NCBI GenBank assembly: GCA_965238265.1 | Contig: OZ250185.1 | Coordinates: forward strand, 2,542,001 to 2,606,000 | DNA from: JAJDUF01 sp965238265 | GTDB taxonomy: Bacteria > Chloroflexota > UBA11872 > UBA12225 > JAJDUF01 | Direction: 5' to 3' | Length of the DNA: 64,000 nucleotides | Shown here: in pieces, positions 45,481 to 54,303 of the stretch | Numbering within the stretch: the first letter of the stretch is position 1 | How the letters are laid out: the number at the start of each line of letters is the position of its first letter | Position numbers and translations under genes: made by a program | Notes under the pieces: model-generated | Told to the model about the DNA's origin: nothing | Databases searched by the model: none | Seen by the model: only the letters and a program-made list of their open reading frames with translations

Positions 45481-45713
45481 CGCCAACGACGCGCGGCCGA
45501 GGACGAGCACACCTACCCCCCTCCCTAAAGGGAAGGGGATAAAGGTCGTCGCAATGGCACCCCTTCTGTAGAGGGAGGAGGCCACCGGGCGGCCCGATGG
45601 CTCCCCTCCCCTGGAGGGAAGGGGCCGGGTGGTAGGCCAAAGCCGCACCACACCTGGCACTATACGTGCGGCTTTGGCCTATCAGCGGTTAGGTCCAAGG
45701 AAAGGATAGAAAG

Positions 45714-46460
45714 ATGGTGACGATTCGTAACTGGCGCGCGGCCACCCCGGTCGTGGCGCACGAAAGCGTGCTGGGGTGGGTGATCTTGAAGGAACGGGGC
45801 ACCCCCGGATTCCCCCAGGAATACGCCCCCCTACGCACCATCGGCGGGGTAGCCCTCCAAATGATGCAGGCTGGCCGGGAGGGTGACTACCACGCGCACG
45901 ACGACGTGGAGCAGCTGTACTACTTCACGCGCGGGCGTGGAAAGATGCGGCTGGATGACACGCTCTATCCGGTGCGCGAGGGCGATACGGTGCATGTTCC
46001 TCCCGGGAGCAAGCACCAGCTGCTCAACGACAGCGACGACTGGGTAGAGCACCTCATTTTGAGTGCCCCCGGCGGCACCGGCGGCGGCCAGTCAACGATC
46101 CGCAACTGGCGGGACTGCCCACCGACCGTCGGGCACGAGAGCGCCATCATCTGGAGCATCTTCCGTCACCAAGATGCCCCCGGCCTCCCACCGGAGGAAG
46201 CCCGCATGGCCGGGTTGACCGGCTTCACGCTACACCTGATGCAAGGCCGCAGAAACGGCGATTACCACCACCACGAAGACGCCGAGCAGGTGTACTACTT
46301 CACGCGCGGGCACGGGCAGATGAAGATTGACGGCCAGCTCTATCCGGTGCGCGAGGGCGATGTCGTACACACCCCGGCGCAGATCAAGCACCAGCTGCTC
46401 AACACCAGTGATGACTGGATCGAGCACCTGATTATCACGGCCAAGGTAGACACTCCGTAA
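45714..46460 (+). CDS. Double cupin protein
   Basis: Protein of 248 residues built of two tandem copies of one cupin domain. The first begins IRNWRAATPVVAHESVL and has H-x-H-x(4)-E in YHAHDDVEQLYYFTRG; the second begins IRNWRDCPPTVGHESAI and has YHHHEDAEQVYYFTRG, and both repeat YPVREGD and KHQLLN. Both metal sites appear complete. This is an internal duplication. It may be a sugar isomerase or a sensor; the substrate is unknown. The gene lies 230 bp after the enolase gene, with palindromic repeats in between. Confidence 0.88.
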   Translation: MVTIRNWRAATPVVAHESVLGWVILKERGTPGFPQEYAPLRTIGGVALQMMQAGREGDYHAHDDVEQLYYFTRGRGKMRLDDTLYPVREGDTVHVPPGSKHQLLNDSDDWVEHLILSAPGGTGGGQSTIRNWRDCPPTVGHESAIIWSIFRHQDAPGLPPEEARMAGLTGFTLHLMQGRRNGDYHHHEDAEQVYYFTRGHGQMKIDGQLYPVREGDVVHTPAQIKHQLLNTSDDWIEHLIITAKVDTP

Positions 46461-46536
46461 CAGGCCAGGCGCTCAGGCCAGCCGGAATGACGGGATGGGC
46501 AGTATGGCAGGCTAACCGGGCGCGAAGGAGCCGCAT

Positions 46537-47109
46537 ATGGCAACCACGATGACCAAGCCGCTGACAACCGAGCTACTGACGGCGACCGATCTGCTGCGGC
46601 TGGCCGGCGAGGGCGTGCGCGGTGAGTTGATCCGGGGGGTACTGCACGAAACCATGATTATGGGAGTGGAGCACGGCGAGATCGTCATCAATCTCGGCGC
46701 CGAGTTGAGGAATTTCATCAAGCCCCGGAAGCTAGGGCGGCTGACCGGCTCCGACACCGGCGTCTGGCTGGAGCGCGACCCGGATACCGTGCGTGGGCCG
46801 GACATCGCCTACTTCTCGGCAGCGAAACTGCCGCTTGACGCGCGCATTCCCGGCTATGCCGAGGTGGTCCCCGACCTGGTGGTAGAGGTTGTGTCGCCGA
46901 ACGACACCCGGCGCGAGGTCGCCGCCAAGGCGCGCATGTGGCTGCGGTACGACGTGCGCCTGGTCTGGGTCGTGCTGCCGCAGACGCGCAGCGTAGACGT
47001 GTACCGGCCAGGGCGCCCGGTCGTGACGCTCACGGAGCAGGACACGCTCGACGGCCTGGATGTGCTGCCCGGCTTTACCTGCGCGGTCAGCGCCGTCTTT
47101 GATACATAG
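46537..47109 (+). CDS. Uma2-family (DUF820) endonuclease-like protein
   Basis: Protein of 190 residues of the Uma2/DUF820 family, a PD-(D/E)XK-type fold found in many copies in some phyla. Seen: GVRGELIRGVLHETMI, GSDTGVWLERDPDTVRGPDIAYFS, VVPDLVVEVVSPNDTRREVAAKARMWLRYDVRLVWVV. The conserved P-D-(x)-E-V-x-S segment is intact. The function of this family is not settled; proposals include roles with mobile elements. ATG at 46537. Confidence 0.88.
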   Translation: MATTMTKPLTTELLTATDLLRLAGEGVRGELIRGVLHETMIMGVEHGEIVINLGAELRNFIKPRKLGRLTGSDTGVWLERDPDTVRGPDIAYFSAAKLPLDARIPGYAEVVPDLVVEVVSPNDTRREVAAKARMWLRYDVRLVWVVLPQTRSVDVYRPGRPVVTLTEQDTLDGLDVLPGFTCAVSAVFDT

Positions 47110-47147
47110 GGCCTATCGCCCGCTCTGCCCCCAGCCTAGCGGGGGTG

Positions 47148-48131
47148 TCAGAGCGGGGCGGTCTCGCGCTCCAGACGCACGGACTCCACCGACCGGCCGT
47201 CTAGGTCGAAGGTCGCGGCCGGCCCCGCTGCCTGGAACCCCAGCGCCGCACACCACGCCTGCTTCTGCTCATCCTCGACCGATACCGCCGCCCAACAGAC
47301 GGTCGCACCCTGAGCAGCGCCCCAGCGCATAGCCGCCCGCAGTAGCTCCGACCAAACGTCCGGGGCGGTGCGGTAGACGAAGCCGTCAACCTGGCATCCT
47401 CCGTCCCCATCCAGACGTGCCGTGGCCAGACCCAGGAGGCCACCGCCACCGGACTGCGCCCCGAACCAGGCGCCGCGTCCCTCCTGCGTCAAGGCCTGGA
47501 ACCGCGGATACAGGTACATGCAGGAGTGCTGCACCGCGTAGCGCGTCGAATACAGCCCCACGTTGGCGTCCAACACTTGCCAATCGTGTGGCATGACAAT
47601 CAGCGGGACCATCGGTATCCGCGCGGCGGCCGTGCCGGCGACAATCTGCGGGCGGTCATCCTGCGCGCGGAAGTAGTCAACGAGGAAGGCCTCTGGGGAG
47701 TCGTCGCCGGTCGTGCAGGACATCACCGTGGTGCCGGCCAGGTTTCGCCAGCCGAGCCGATAATAGACCCGCGCCGCCGCCGGATTGACCGTGCCCAAGT
47801 AGAGTGCCCGCCCGCCTTGTGTACGGAAATCGTCCCGCGCCCGCGCACACAGCCGCGTGGCAATCCCCCGGCCACGATAAGCCGGCGCGGTGGCGACCTC
47901 ACCCAAACCGCCCAACGCCGGCGCGGCTTGGGAGACGGTCAGCTGGGAGGTGCCGGCCAGCTCTCCGCCCTCGCGGATCAAGTAGACCAGGTTGCGGTTG
48001 TCGGCCACCTCACCGCCGGCGAGCACCGGCCGCAGGTCGTCGTAGGACGCCTCGAAGATCGCCTCCCAGAACTCGGCTAGCTCCTCGATCACGTCCGCCG
48101 GCAGCGGTGGCTCCAGAGCGACGATCTCCAT
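47148..48131 (-). CDS. GNAT-family N-acetyltransferase (two-domain)
   Basis: Protein of 327 residues with two GNAT-like halves. The first (about 1-135) has the acetyl-CoA signature GEVATAPAYRGRGIATRLCARA, with GRG-I-A motif; the second is weaker (GVLLGLATARLDGD, WSELLRAAMRWGAAQGATVCWAAV). The substrate is unknown. ATG at 48131; no co-oriented partner. The gene is convergent with the Uma2 gene. Confidence 0.8.
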   Translation of the reverse strand: MEIVALEPPLPADVIEELAEFWEAIFEASYDDLRPVLAGGEVADNRNLVYLIREGGELAGTSQLTVSQAAPALGGLGEVATAPAYRGRGIATRLCARARDDFRTQGGRALYLGTVNPAAARVYYRLGWRNLAGTTVMSCTTGDDSPEAFLVDYFRAQDDRPQIVAGTAAARIPMVPLIVMPHDWQVLDANVGLYSTRYAVQHSCMYLYPRFQALTQEGRGAWFGAQSGGGGLLGLATARLDGDGGCQVDGFVYRTAPDVWSELLRAAMRWGAAQGATVCWAAVSVEDEQKQAWCAALGFQAAGPAATFDLDGRSVESVRLERETAPL

Positions 48132-48202
48132 AGCAGCCTACTCACTCCTCTCGGTGCAACGCGCACCCAGCCCTCACCGCGGCCCGCCGGCCTCCGCCAG
48201 AC

Positions 48203-48243
48203 TCCCCCTCTCCACATGGTGGAGAGGGGGCCGGGGGGTGAGG
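48203..48243. repeat. Dispersed palindrome, CTCTCCAC..GTGGAGAG family
   Basis: ccctctccacatggtggagaggg, followed by ggccggggggtgagg. Same family as 12869-12904 and 59566-59610; it lies between the GNAT and PhyH genes. Confidence 0.85.
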
Positions 48244-48259
48244 CATGCTCCCCTCCGCC

Positions 48260-49099
48260 TCACGCCTGCTCCCAACGACTCACGTTGATCCCCGGCGCCT
48301 CGTTCCGCATGTCGGCGGGCTTGTTGCCACCATGGAAGTCCGCCTTGCGCTGGCTCTTGTCGCCGAAGAGCGACTGTACCGCTTCCGGTAGCGTCGCCAC
48401 GTCTTCCGGGTTCCACGGCTCGACTGCCTCGACCGGCCCGGCCCACGTCGGCCGATAGGCAATCGCCAACAATTCCCGGGGACGATCTCCGGTATTCGGG
48501 AAGTTCCCGTGGAAGACCTTGTGGTTGATGAGCGCCGCCGAGCCGGCCTTCACCGGGACCATCACTTCCTCCGGGTGCGATTCGTACCGCGTGTAGGGGT
48601 TGCCGTCGGCATGCAGACTGAGATGTGAATGCGGCATTACCCGGAAGGGAGACACCTCCGGCGTCAGATCATCCAAGTAGTACAACACGCGGACCATCAC
48701 CGGCACGCTGCCCTCGTACCCGAAAATCTGCGACCCGTAGGGCTGCCCGTCAGTGTGCAGGGAGATGCCCGGGTGGCCCGGCTCTGAGCGCGCGTAGGTG
48801 TAGCTCATCACGACAAGATCGTCACCAAAGAGGGTCCGCAGAAACGAGACGGCAGGCGGATGGGCAATCAGCTCCGTGATGGCCCCGCCGAGAAAGCTCA
48901 TATTCGCCCGCACGCGCTGCCGCTCCGAGTAGTCGGTATGGATCGTGTCCAGCGGGGTGGTTTGCGCCTTCAACCGGGCAATGTGCTCCGCGGAGAGGAG
49001 GTCCGGGAGCACCAGATAGCCCTCCACCTCGAGCTGTCGGATGCGTTCACCGAGCGTGAGCTTGGACCAGTCGCGATCATCAATGCGTGGGCTACTCAT
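48260..49099 (-). CDS. Phytanoyl-CoA dioxygenase (PhyH) family protein, copy 1
   Basis: Fe(II)/2-oxoglutarate oxygenase of 279 residues. The HxD motif is in SLHTDGQPYG, and the distal histidine is in HKVFHGNFPNTGDRPRELLAIAYRPTW, with the arginine that binds 2-oxoglutarate nearby. The N-terminal helix LGERIRQLEVEGYLVLPDLLSAEHI is typical. The substrate is unknown; such genes are abundant near sugar catabolism in Poribacteria-like and Chloroflexota genomes. The ATG at 49099 was chosen over a GTG two codons upstream. A second PhyH gene is at 62587. Confidence 0.9.
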   Translation of the reverse strand: MSSPRIDDRDWSKLTLGERIRQLEVEGYLVLPDLLSAEHIARLKAQTTPLDTIHTDYSERQRVRANMSFLGGAITELIAHPPAVSFLRTLFGDDLVVMSYTYARSEPGHPGISLHTDGQPYGSQIFGYEGSVPVMVRVLYYLDDLTPEVSPFRVMPHSHLSLHADGNPYTRYESHPEEVMVPVKAGSAALINHKVFHGNFPNTGDRPRELLAIAYRPTWAGPVEAVEPWNPEDVATLPEAVQSLFGDKSQRKADFHGGNKPADMRNEAPGINVSRWEQA

Positions 49100-49259
49100 C
49101 GTCACCTACCCCTCTTCTGACCTACCCCGACCTTCCTCACCTACTTGCCCACCACACTGTATCATGGTCGCCAAGCCCGGGCCGGAGGGTCCCCGGAACG
49201 GCCAGCCAGCCGTGTGTGGCCCTCCGCGAGCAGCCGGGCGCGAAGGGGGATGAGACACC

Positions 49260-50129
49260 ATGATCCGCTTGAGTACAACGCTGCCTCTGAGTTTGGAGCG
49301 CACCTCGCTGGAGCAGTTGGCCCAAACCTGCCGTTACCTGGACATGACGACCATCTGCACCTCAGCACAGCTCGACTGGACCGATCAGGATGTCCGGCGG
49401 CTGCGGCAGTTTCTTGACGACCACGGGTTGTACATCGGCGAGTTGAGCCGCTTCCATCAGGGACTGGCCGCACGCGACCCGGCCGAAAACCGCTCATCGC
49501 TCGACGCCTACCGTCGGAACATCGCCCACGCCAGCATCCTGGGAGCAACGTGCGTCGGCTTCAGCCTCACGGTGCTGTTCTCCCTCGACGGCACCTCCGG
49601 CGAAGACCCGCGCTCCGCGGCCGTTTGGGATCGCGTGGTGGCATCCATCGGCGAAATGGCTTCCGACGCCGAAGCCGCGGGCATTGACATCGCCGCCCAT
49701 CCCCACCAGCTCGGCCCCCTCTACTCCGTGGAGCAGATCGCGCGTTTGCTGCGCGAGGTCGGCTCACCGCGGCTCCGGGTGCTGCTCGACCCGGTGAACC
49801 TAGTGACTTTGGAGCACTACTACGACACGGCCCCATTCCTCAATCATGCCTTCGATACGCTCGGAGCGGACATCGTATCGGTACACGCCAAGGACACCGC
49901 TCTCTCCGGCCTCGAACGCAACGATCAAGGTCTCCTCACCGTCTGCCGCTTGAACGAGGCCGTGCCCGGCAAGGGCAATCTCGACTACGCCACCTTGCTG
50001 CGCCGCGCCGCTGCGCTCGACCACGACGTCGTTCTGCACGTGGAGCACCTGTCCAAACTCGACGATAAGGTAGTAGCCTTCCACAACATCCGTCACGTCG
50101 CCCGCGAGCAGGGGATCACTGTGGCCTGA
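49260..50129 (+). CDS. Xylose-isomerase-like TIM-barrel protein (sugar phosphate isomerase/epimerase)
   Basis: Protein of 289 residues of the AP-endonuclease-2/xylose isomerase-like barrel family. Strands end in typical ligand segments: GIDIAAHPHQ, LRVLLDPVNL, VSVHAKD, and DVVLHVEHL (His and Glu residues for metal). Its position immediately before a Gfo/Idh dehydrogenase gene (46 bp) is the normal arrangement for inositol or sugar catabolic pairs. It starts MIRLSTTLPLSLERTSLEQLA. Confidence 0.88.
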   Translation: MIRLSTTLPLSLERTSLEQLAQTCRYLDMTTICTSAQLDWTDQDVRRLRQFLDDHGLYIGELSRFHQGLAARDPAENRSSLDAYRRNIAHASILGATCVGFSLTVLFSLDGTSGEDPRSAAVWDRVVASIGEMASDAEAAGIDIAAHPHQLGPLYSVEQIARLLREVGSPRLRVLLDPVNLVTLEHYYDTAPFLNHAFDTLGADIVSVHAKDTALSGLERNDQGLLTVCRLNEAVPGKGNLDYATLLRRAAALDHDVVLHVEHLSKLDDKVVAFHNIRHVAREQGITVA

Positions 50130-50175
50130 CAGCGGCCGGCAGCCCAACGGAGTAGCTGAGAAAAGGAGCACGACG

Positions 50176-51273
50176 ATGACACGGGAGCACGACCAAACCG
50201 TCCCGGCATATCAGGCTATCGCCGCGTCACGCCCCCAAGGCACCTATCGCGGCGCAGTGGTCGGCTGCGGTCGGATGGGCAGCACGATTGACGACGAGAT
50301 GGTCGGCAAGCCCTACTATCCGTGGCCGTGGGCGCACGCTCCGGCGATGATGGCGGCGCACGGCGTAGAGCTAGTCGCCGGGGCCGACATAGACCCCGCC
50401 CAGCTGGCCGATTTCGGCCATCGCTGGGGTGTAACGGCGCTCTACACCGACCTCCGCGAGATGGTGGCCCAAGAGCAGCCGGACATCGTCAGCGTCACCA
50501 CGCGGCCGAACGAGCGCGCCGAAGTCGTCATCGCGCTGGCGGAGGCCGGCGTGCGGGCAATCTTTGCCACCAAGCCGCTGTGCCGCACCTTGGCCGAGGC
50601 GGACGCGATGATCGCCGCCTGTCGCCAACACAACACCATCTTCACGGTCGCCTGCCATCTCAACTGGTACGGCCCGTACACGGCGGCGCGCGACCTGATC
50701 GCGCGTGGCGAGCTGGGTCGCTTGCGCTCGCTCGTGTGCCACTCGCCGCATTCCCTCTCGAACATCCAGAGCCACACGCTGGCCCTCTTTCGGCTGTTCG
50801 CCGGCGCGCCGGCCCGCTGGGTCTTCGGACATATGGACGACGAGGCCGCCGCCACCGCTCAGGATGACCTCTCCGGGTCCGGCTACATTCTCTACGAGAA
50901 CGGCGTGTGCGCCATCCTCAACACACAGGCGTCGGAACGGGAATGGCTGCTGGAGTTCATCTGCGACCGGGGGCGGATCGTCTCGCGCAACCAACACGCC
51001 TGGTTCGAGCTTTGGACCCAGGACACCGCCGGCTCCCCCGACTACAGCCAGCGCCAGTTCCCATATGCCTGGCACCCACGCAGCTCCATGGTAGATGCCA
51101 TCGAAGGCGTCGCCCTATCCATCGAGGCCGGTGAAGAGACGATCTGTCCCGGCGAGTTCGGGCGCGAGGCGCTGGAGATAGCTATCGCCATGCGCGAATC
51201 GCACCGGCAGGGCGGCGTGCGCGTTGACCTACCGCTGGCAGACCGCAGCCTCAGGCTGGGGACCCGTCGGTAG
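50176..51273 (+). CDS. Gfo/Idh/MocA-family oxidoreductase, copy 1
   Basis: NAD(P)-dependent dehydrogenase of 365 residues. Rossmann motif GAVVGCGRMG starts at about 27; the cofactor loop is VTTRPNERAEVVIALAEAGVRAIFATKPLCRTL, where a lysine-proline in TKPL is the EKP-type motif. The C-terminal substrate domain has GSGYILYENGVCAILN. A paralogue is at 54304, about 30-35% similar by eye. The gene follows the TIM-barrel isomerase, and RBS AAAAGGAG precedes the ATG at 50176. Confidence 0.9.
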   Translation: MTREHDQTVPAYQAIAASRPQGTYRGAVVGCGRMGSTIDDEMVGKPYYPWPWAHAPAMMAAHGVELVAGADIDPAQLADFGHRWGVTALYTDLREMVAQEQPDIVSVTTRPNERAEVVIALAEAGVRAIFATKPLCRTLAEADAMIAACRQHNTIFTVACHLNWYGPYTAARDLIARGELGRLRSLVCHSPHSLSNIQSHTLALFRLFAGAPARWVFGHMDDEAAATAQDDLSGSGYILYENGVCAILNTQASEREWLLEFICDRGRIVSRNQHAWFELWTQDTAGSPDYSQRQFPYAWHPRSSMVDAIEGVALSIEAGEETICPGEFGREALEIAIAMRESHRQGGVRVDLPLADRSLRLGTRR

Positions 51274-51402
51274 TGGTCAGTAGCCCCATTCGGAGCGAGG
51301 GAACCAGGGGTAGGTACCGGCAGCCGTAGGGGCGCAGCACGCTGCGCCCGTCCCCTGCGAAGCGGGGGGGCCATAGGGAGACCAGGCCGGAATCCAGCGG
51401 CC

Positions 51403-51466
51403 GTCATTGCGGCGGAAGCCGCAATCCAGTGGACGGGGGTTAGACTGCGGCTTCCGCCGCAGTGAC
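51403..51466. repeat. Two REP-like palindromes
   Basis: attgcggcggaagccgcaat (51406-51425) and gactgcggcttccgccgcag (51443-51462), the GCGG variant of the dispersed REP-like family, in opposite orientation. Confidence 0.85.
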
Positions 51467-51557
51467 GAGACGGGAGCGAGCACCGTCATTCCAGGACATA
51501 GTACGACCTATTTTCAGGGCAATGACGGGCCGACTGAGGAGTGTGGCCTTTCCACAT

Positions 51558-52457
51558 CTACTCCCCGCGCACCTCGACGCCCGTCAACCGCTCCAGGGGC
51601 TGGATGACCGCGGCAATATGGCGGTCACCAAGCCCCTCGGCCTGCGCCGTCCGCAGTAGCTGGGCAGCGACAGCGCCCAGCATGGTCGGTACGCCCAGGT
51701 CACGCGCCAAGTCGGTAGCCAGGTTGACATCCTTGGTCTGATTATCAATGGTGAAGCCCGGCTCGAAGTTCCGGCGCAGCGTGAAGTCGGGCAGCATGCG
51801 GAGCATGAAGCTGCTGGCTGCCGAGGCCATCAGCACCTGCTGCAGCTGGGCCGCATCGAGGCCCGACTTCGCGCCGATGACCATGCCCTCGGCAATACCG
51901 GCGTTGGTAATGGCGGCCATCATGTTGTTGATGAGCTTGGCGACCGCCCCGCTCCCCACCGGCCCCATCAGGACAATGTTCTCGCCCATCGCGTCCAGCA
52001 CCGGCTTGGCCCGCTCGAATACTGCCGGTTCGCCGCCGGTCATGATCGCCAGCGTCCCGGCCTCGGCGCCCGCCACGCCACCGCTGACCGGCGCGTCGAG
52101 GTAGTCTACTCCACGCGCGGCAGCGGCCTCCGCAATGTGCCGATGCGTCTCGGGGTCAATCGTGCTCATCTCCACGAGCACCGCGCCCGGCCGGGCCTTG
52201 GCCACCACGCCATCATCGCCCAGGTACACCTCGGCCACGTCCTGCGGGCCGGTGACACAGGAGCACACGAAGTCCACCTGCGCGGCCAGCGCGCCCGGCG
52301 TATCGGCCACCTGCGCCCCGGCCTCGGCCAGCGCAGCGGTGCGGGCGCGGGTGCGGTTATAGACGGTCAGCGGGAAGCCGCTGGTCAGGATATTCTTGGC
52401 CATCGGGCCGCCCATCAGGCCCAGGCCGATAAAGCCAACTGCCGGTTGCTCTGCCAT
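51558..52457 (-). CDS. 3-hydroxyisobutyrate dehydrogenase-family oxidoreductase (GarR-like)
   Basis: NAD(P)-dependent beta-hydroxyacid dehydrogenase of 299 residues. It starts GFIGLGLMGGPMAKNIL, has DAPVSGGVAGAEAGTLAIMTGG, GPVGSGAVAKLINNMM with the catalytic lysine, and the C-terminal NFEPGFTIDNQTKDVNLATDLARDLG. Tartronate semialdehyde reductase and 3-hydroxyisobutyrate dehydrogenase look alike at this level. Divergent from the gene at 52623. Confidence 0.92.
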   Translation of the reverse strand: MAEQPAVGFIGLGLMGGPMAKNILTSGFPLTVYNRTRARTAALAEAGAQVADTPGALAAQVDFVCSCVTGPQDVAEVYLGDDGVVAKARPGAVLVEMSTIDPETHRHIAEAAAARGVDYLDAPVSGGVAGAEAGTLAIMTGGEPAVFERAKPVLDAMGENIVLMGPVGSGAVAKLINNMMAAITNAGIAEGMVIGAKSGLDAAQLQQVLMASAASSFMLRMLPDFTLRRNFEPGFTIDNQTKDVNLATDLARDLGVPTMLGAVAAQLLRTAQAEGLGDRHIAAVIQPLERLTGVEVRGE

Positions 52458-52622
52458 CGCCGTATCCTCTCACGCAAAGTCGGTCGGGTACGCTCAAGCG
52501 CCGCAGCCACGACCGGCCAGCGCGGCGCTACTCCATTATGCGGGATATGCGTGCTAGGATACCCGGCAGAGCACCACCGGGATGCTGCCCCCAGCCCGGC
52601 GCGGCTCCCAGGAGAAGCAGCA

Positions 52623-54200
52623 ATGCAGCAAGCACCCAGGATCATCTACAACTCCGACGCCGGCAATGCGTTGGGTGACTTCTTTGGCCGGGCCGCGGCG
52701 CTGGACCCGGTGGACCCGGCGGCGATCCGCGCCATCATCCGCTCCTCGATTGCCGAGCTGGCGGTCGTCGGTGTGGACACCCTGGCCGTGGTGGTCAGTC
52801 ACCGCTTCGAGTCGCTCTTCGGGCCTTCACGCGTGCTCGAGGAGCACTGGCGGCTGGACGACCGGGACGGCGGCTATGCGGCGGCGCGCGCAGCGGGGAT
52901 GGACCTGCGGATCCTGCTGGCGGCAGCCTGTCACCGGCACGGCCTGGCGTTCTGGGGCTGTATCCGCATGAACGACCGGCACCCCGGCCACGTCGGCGCC
53001 TTCATCAGAGCGCATCCGCAGTGGCACCTCAATGAGCTACAGGTTGGCCCGGCGATTGACTTTGCGCCGGAGCCGGTGCGGCAGACGCTCCTCGACTATA
53101 TTGCCGAGCTAATCGCCGGTGTTGCCGTAGACGGCATCGTGCTCGACTACATGCGCCACTGCCACCTGTTTCACCCCGGTCAGGGCGCCGCGAACGCGCC
53201 GCTCCTGACCGACTTCATGGAAAAGACGCGGGCACTGCTCGATACCGCCGCCAGCCGGCGCGGTGGCGCACGGCTGGCCCTGGCCGTGCGCGTGCCCCAG
53301 ACCCTTGAGGAGAGTGACTATCTCGGCTTTGACCTGGCGACGTGGATTCGTCAGGGCTGGGTGGATGCGGTCATCCCTTCCGACTTCTTCTTCACTGACC
53401 TGAACACGCCGGTCGAGGCGTTCGTGCGGCTGGCCGAGGGCACGGCCTGTCGGGTCTACCCGGCCATCCACCCGCTGATCTGTGACGGTAACGATATGCG
53501 CCTCAACGACCAGGCCGCGTATCGCGCCGCCGCGCAAACCTTCTACGCCGCCGGCGCCGCTGGTCTGGAGGCGTACAACTATCACTACCACTGGGCGCAG
53601 CGGAACGCGCCCAAGTACCCCGGCTCAGGCCGCTACTGGCCTGCGGCTCTCGCCCACCTCGACCGGCTGCGCGATCCGGTCGCCGTCGCCCGCCATGATC
53701 GCCACTACCGGTTTTTCCAGCTCTGGAACCGCGAGCCACCCAGCGGCAAGTCCGCCTGGGATGAGCGCATCAGGCTCACGCGGCCGTCGCCGCGATCAAG
53801 CGCCGGCCCCGCGCTTGCCCGGAGGACGGGCAGCCAACGCTTCCGCTTGGCCGAAGACCCCGGCGACACCCGGCTGCGTGCGGTGCTGCAATTCAAAGCC
53901 GTGGGCTTGGCGGAGGACGAGGGGTTGGAGATCGCGCTCAACGATACCCCGGTCGCACCGCACGCCATCACCCACCGGTTTTTTGCCGAGGGTCAGGATA
54001 CCGCCCAGGGCCGCCCCCTGCCGGCCCACGCGCTCTACACCATTGACCTGGACATGGGCACGGATCAGGTCCCGTTACGCTATGGTGAGAACCGGCTGAC
54101 CGTGGGTCTGCTCGCCGGGCCGGCGGCCGGGGATGGCGCGGTAGTCATCGAGGAGCTAGAGGTGTACGTCTACGTGCGCCCGCGTGAGCGAATAGTGTAA
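52623..54200 (+). CDS. Glycosidase-like TIM-barrel protein with C-terminal domain
   Basis: Protein of 525 residues. The first ~400 look like a GHL10/GHL6-type hypothetical glycoside hydrolase: VVSHRFESLFGPSRVLEEHW, GLAFWGCIRMND, GVAVDGIVLDYMRHCHLF with the typical D-Y-M-R segment, and VDAVIPSDFFF. A C-terminal ~110-residue beta-type domain (from LRAVLQFKAVGLAEDEGLEIALNDTPVAP) could bind sugars. No signal peptide. The ATG at 52623 has AGGAG upstream; the long open frame before it is intergenic. It is flanked by Gfo/Idh-type genes, so a role in sugar breakdown is likely. Confidence 0.75.
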   Translation: MQQAPRIIYNSDAGNALGDFFGRAAALDPVDPAAIRAIIRSSIAELAVVGVDTLAVVVSHRFESLFGPSRVLEEHWRLDDRDGGYAAARAAGMDLRILLAAACHRHGLAFWGCIRMNDRHPGHVGAFIRAHPQWHLNELQVGPAIDFAPEPVRQTLLDYIAELIAGVAVDGIVLDYMRHCHLFHPGQGAANAPLLTDFMEKTRALLDTAASRRGGARLALAVRVPQTLEESDYLGFDLATWIRQGWVDAVIPSDFFFTDLNTPVEAFVRLAEGTACRVYPAIHPLICDGNDMRLNDQAAYRAAAQTFYAAGAAGLEAYNYHYHWAQRNAPKYPGSGRYWPAALAHLDRLRDPVAVARHDRHYRFFQLWNREPPSGKSAWDERIRLTRPSPRSSAGPALARRTGSQRFRLAEDPGDTRLRAVLQFKAVGLAEDEGLEIALNDTPVAPHAITHRFFAEGQDTAQGRPLPAHALYTIDLDMGTDQVPLRYGENRLTVGLLAGPAAGDGAVVIEELEVYVYVRPRERIV

Positions 54201-54238
54201 TACTAAGCAGCAGTGCTGCCACCACACACGACCGCTCT

Positions 54239-54263
54239 GGATTCCGGCGCAAGCCGAAATGAC
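54239..54263. repeat. REP-like palindrome
   Basis: attccggcgcaagccgaaat (54241-54260), a diverged copy of the dispersed hairpin family. Confidence 0.75.
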
Positions 54264-54303
54264 GGGGTGTTGGTATAAGGTGCAGAGCAAAGGAGGAGAG
54301 CAC

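Noticed and set aside
52137..52622. Long N-terminal extension of the glycosidase-like protein
   Set aside because: The upstream frame runs antisense through the GarR-like gene and has no family similarity; ATG 52623 with AGGAG is preferred.
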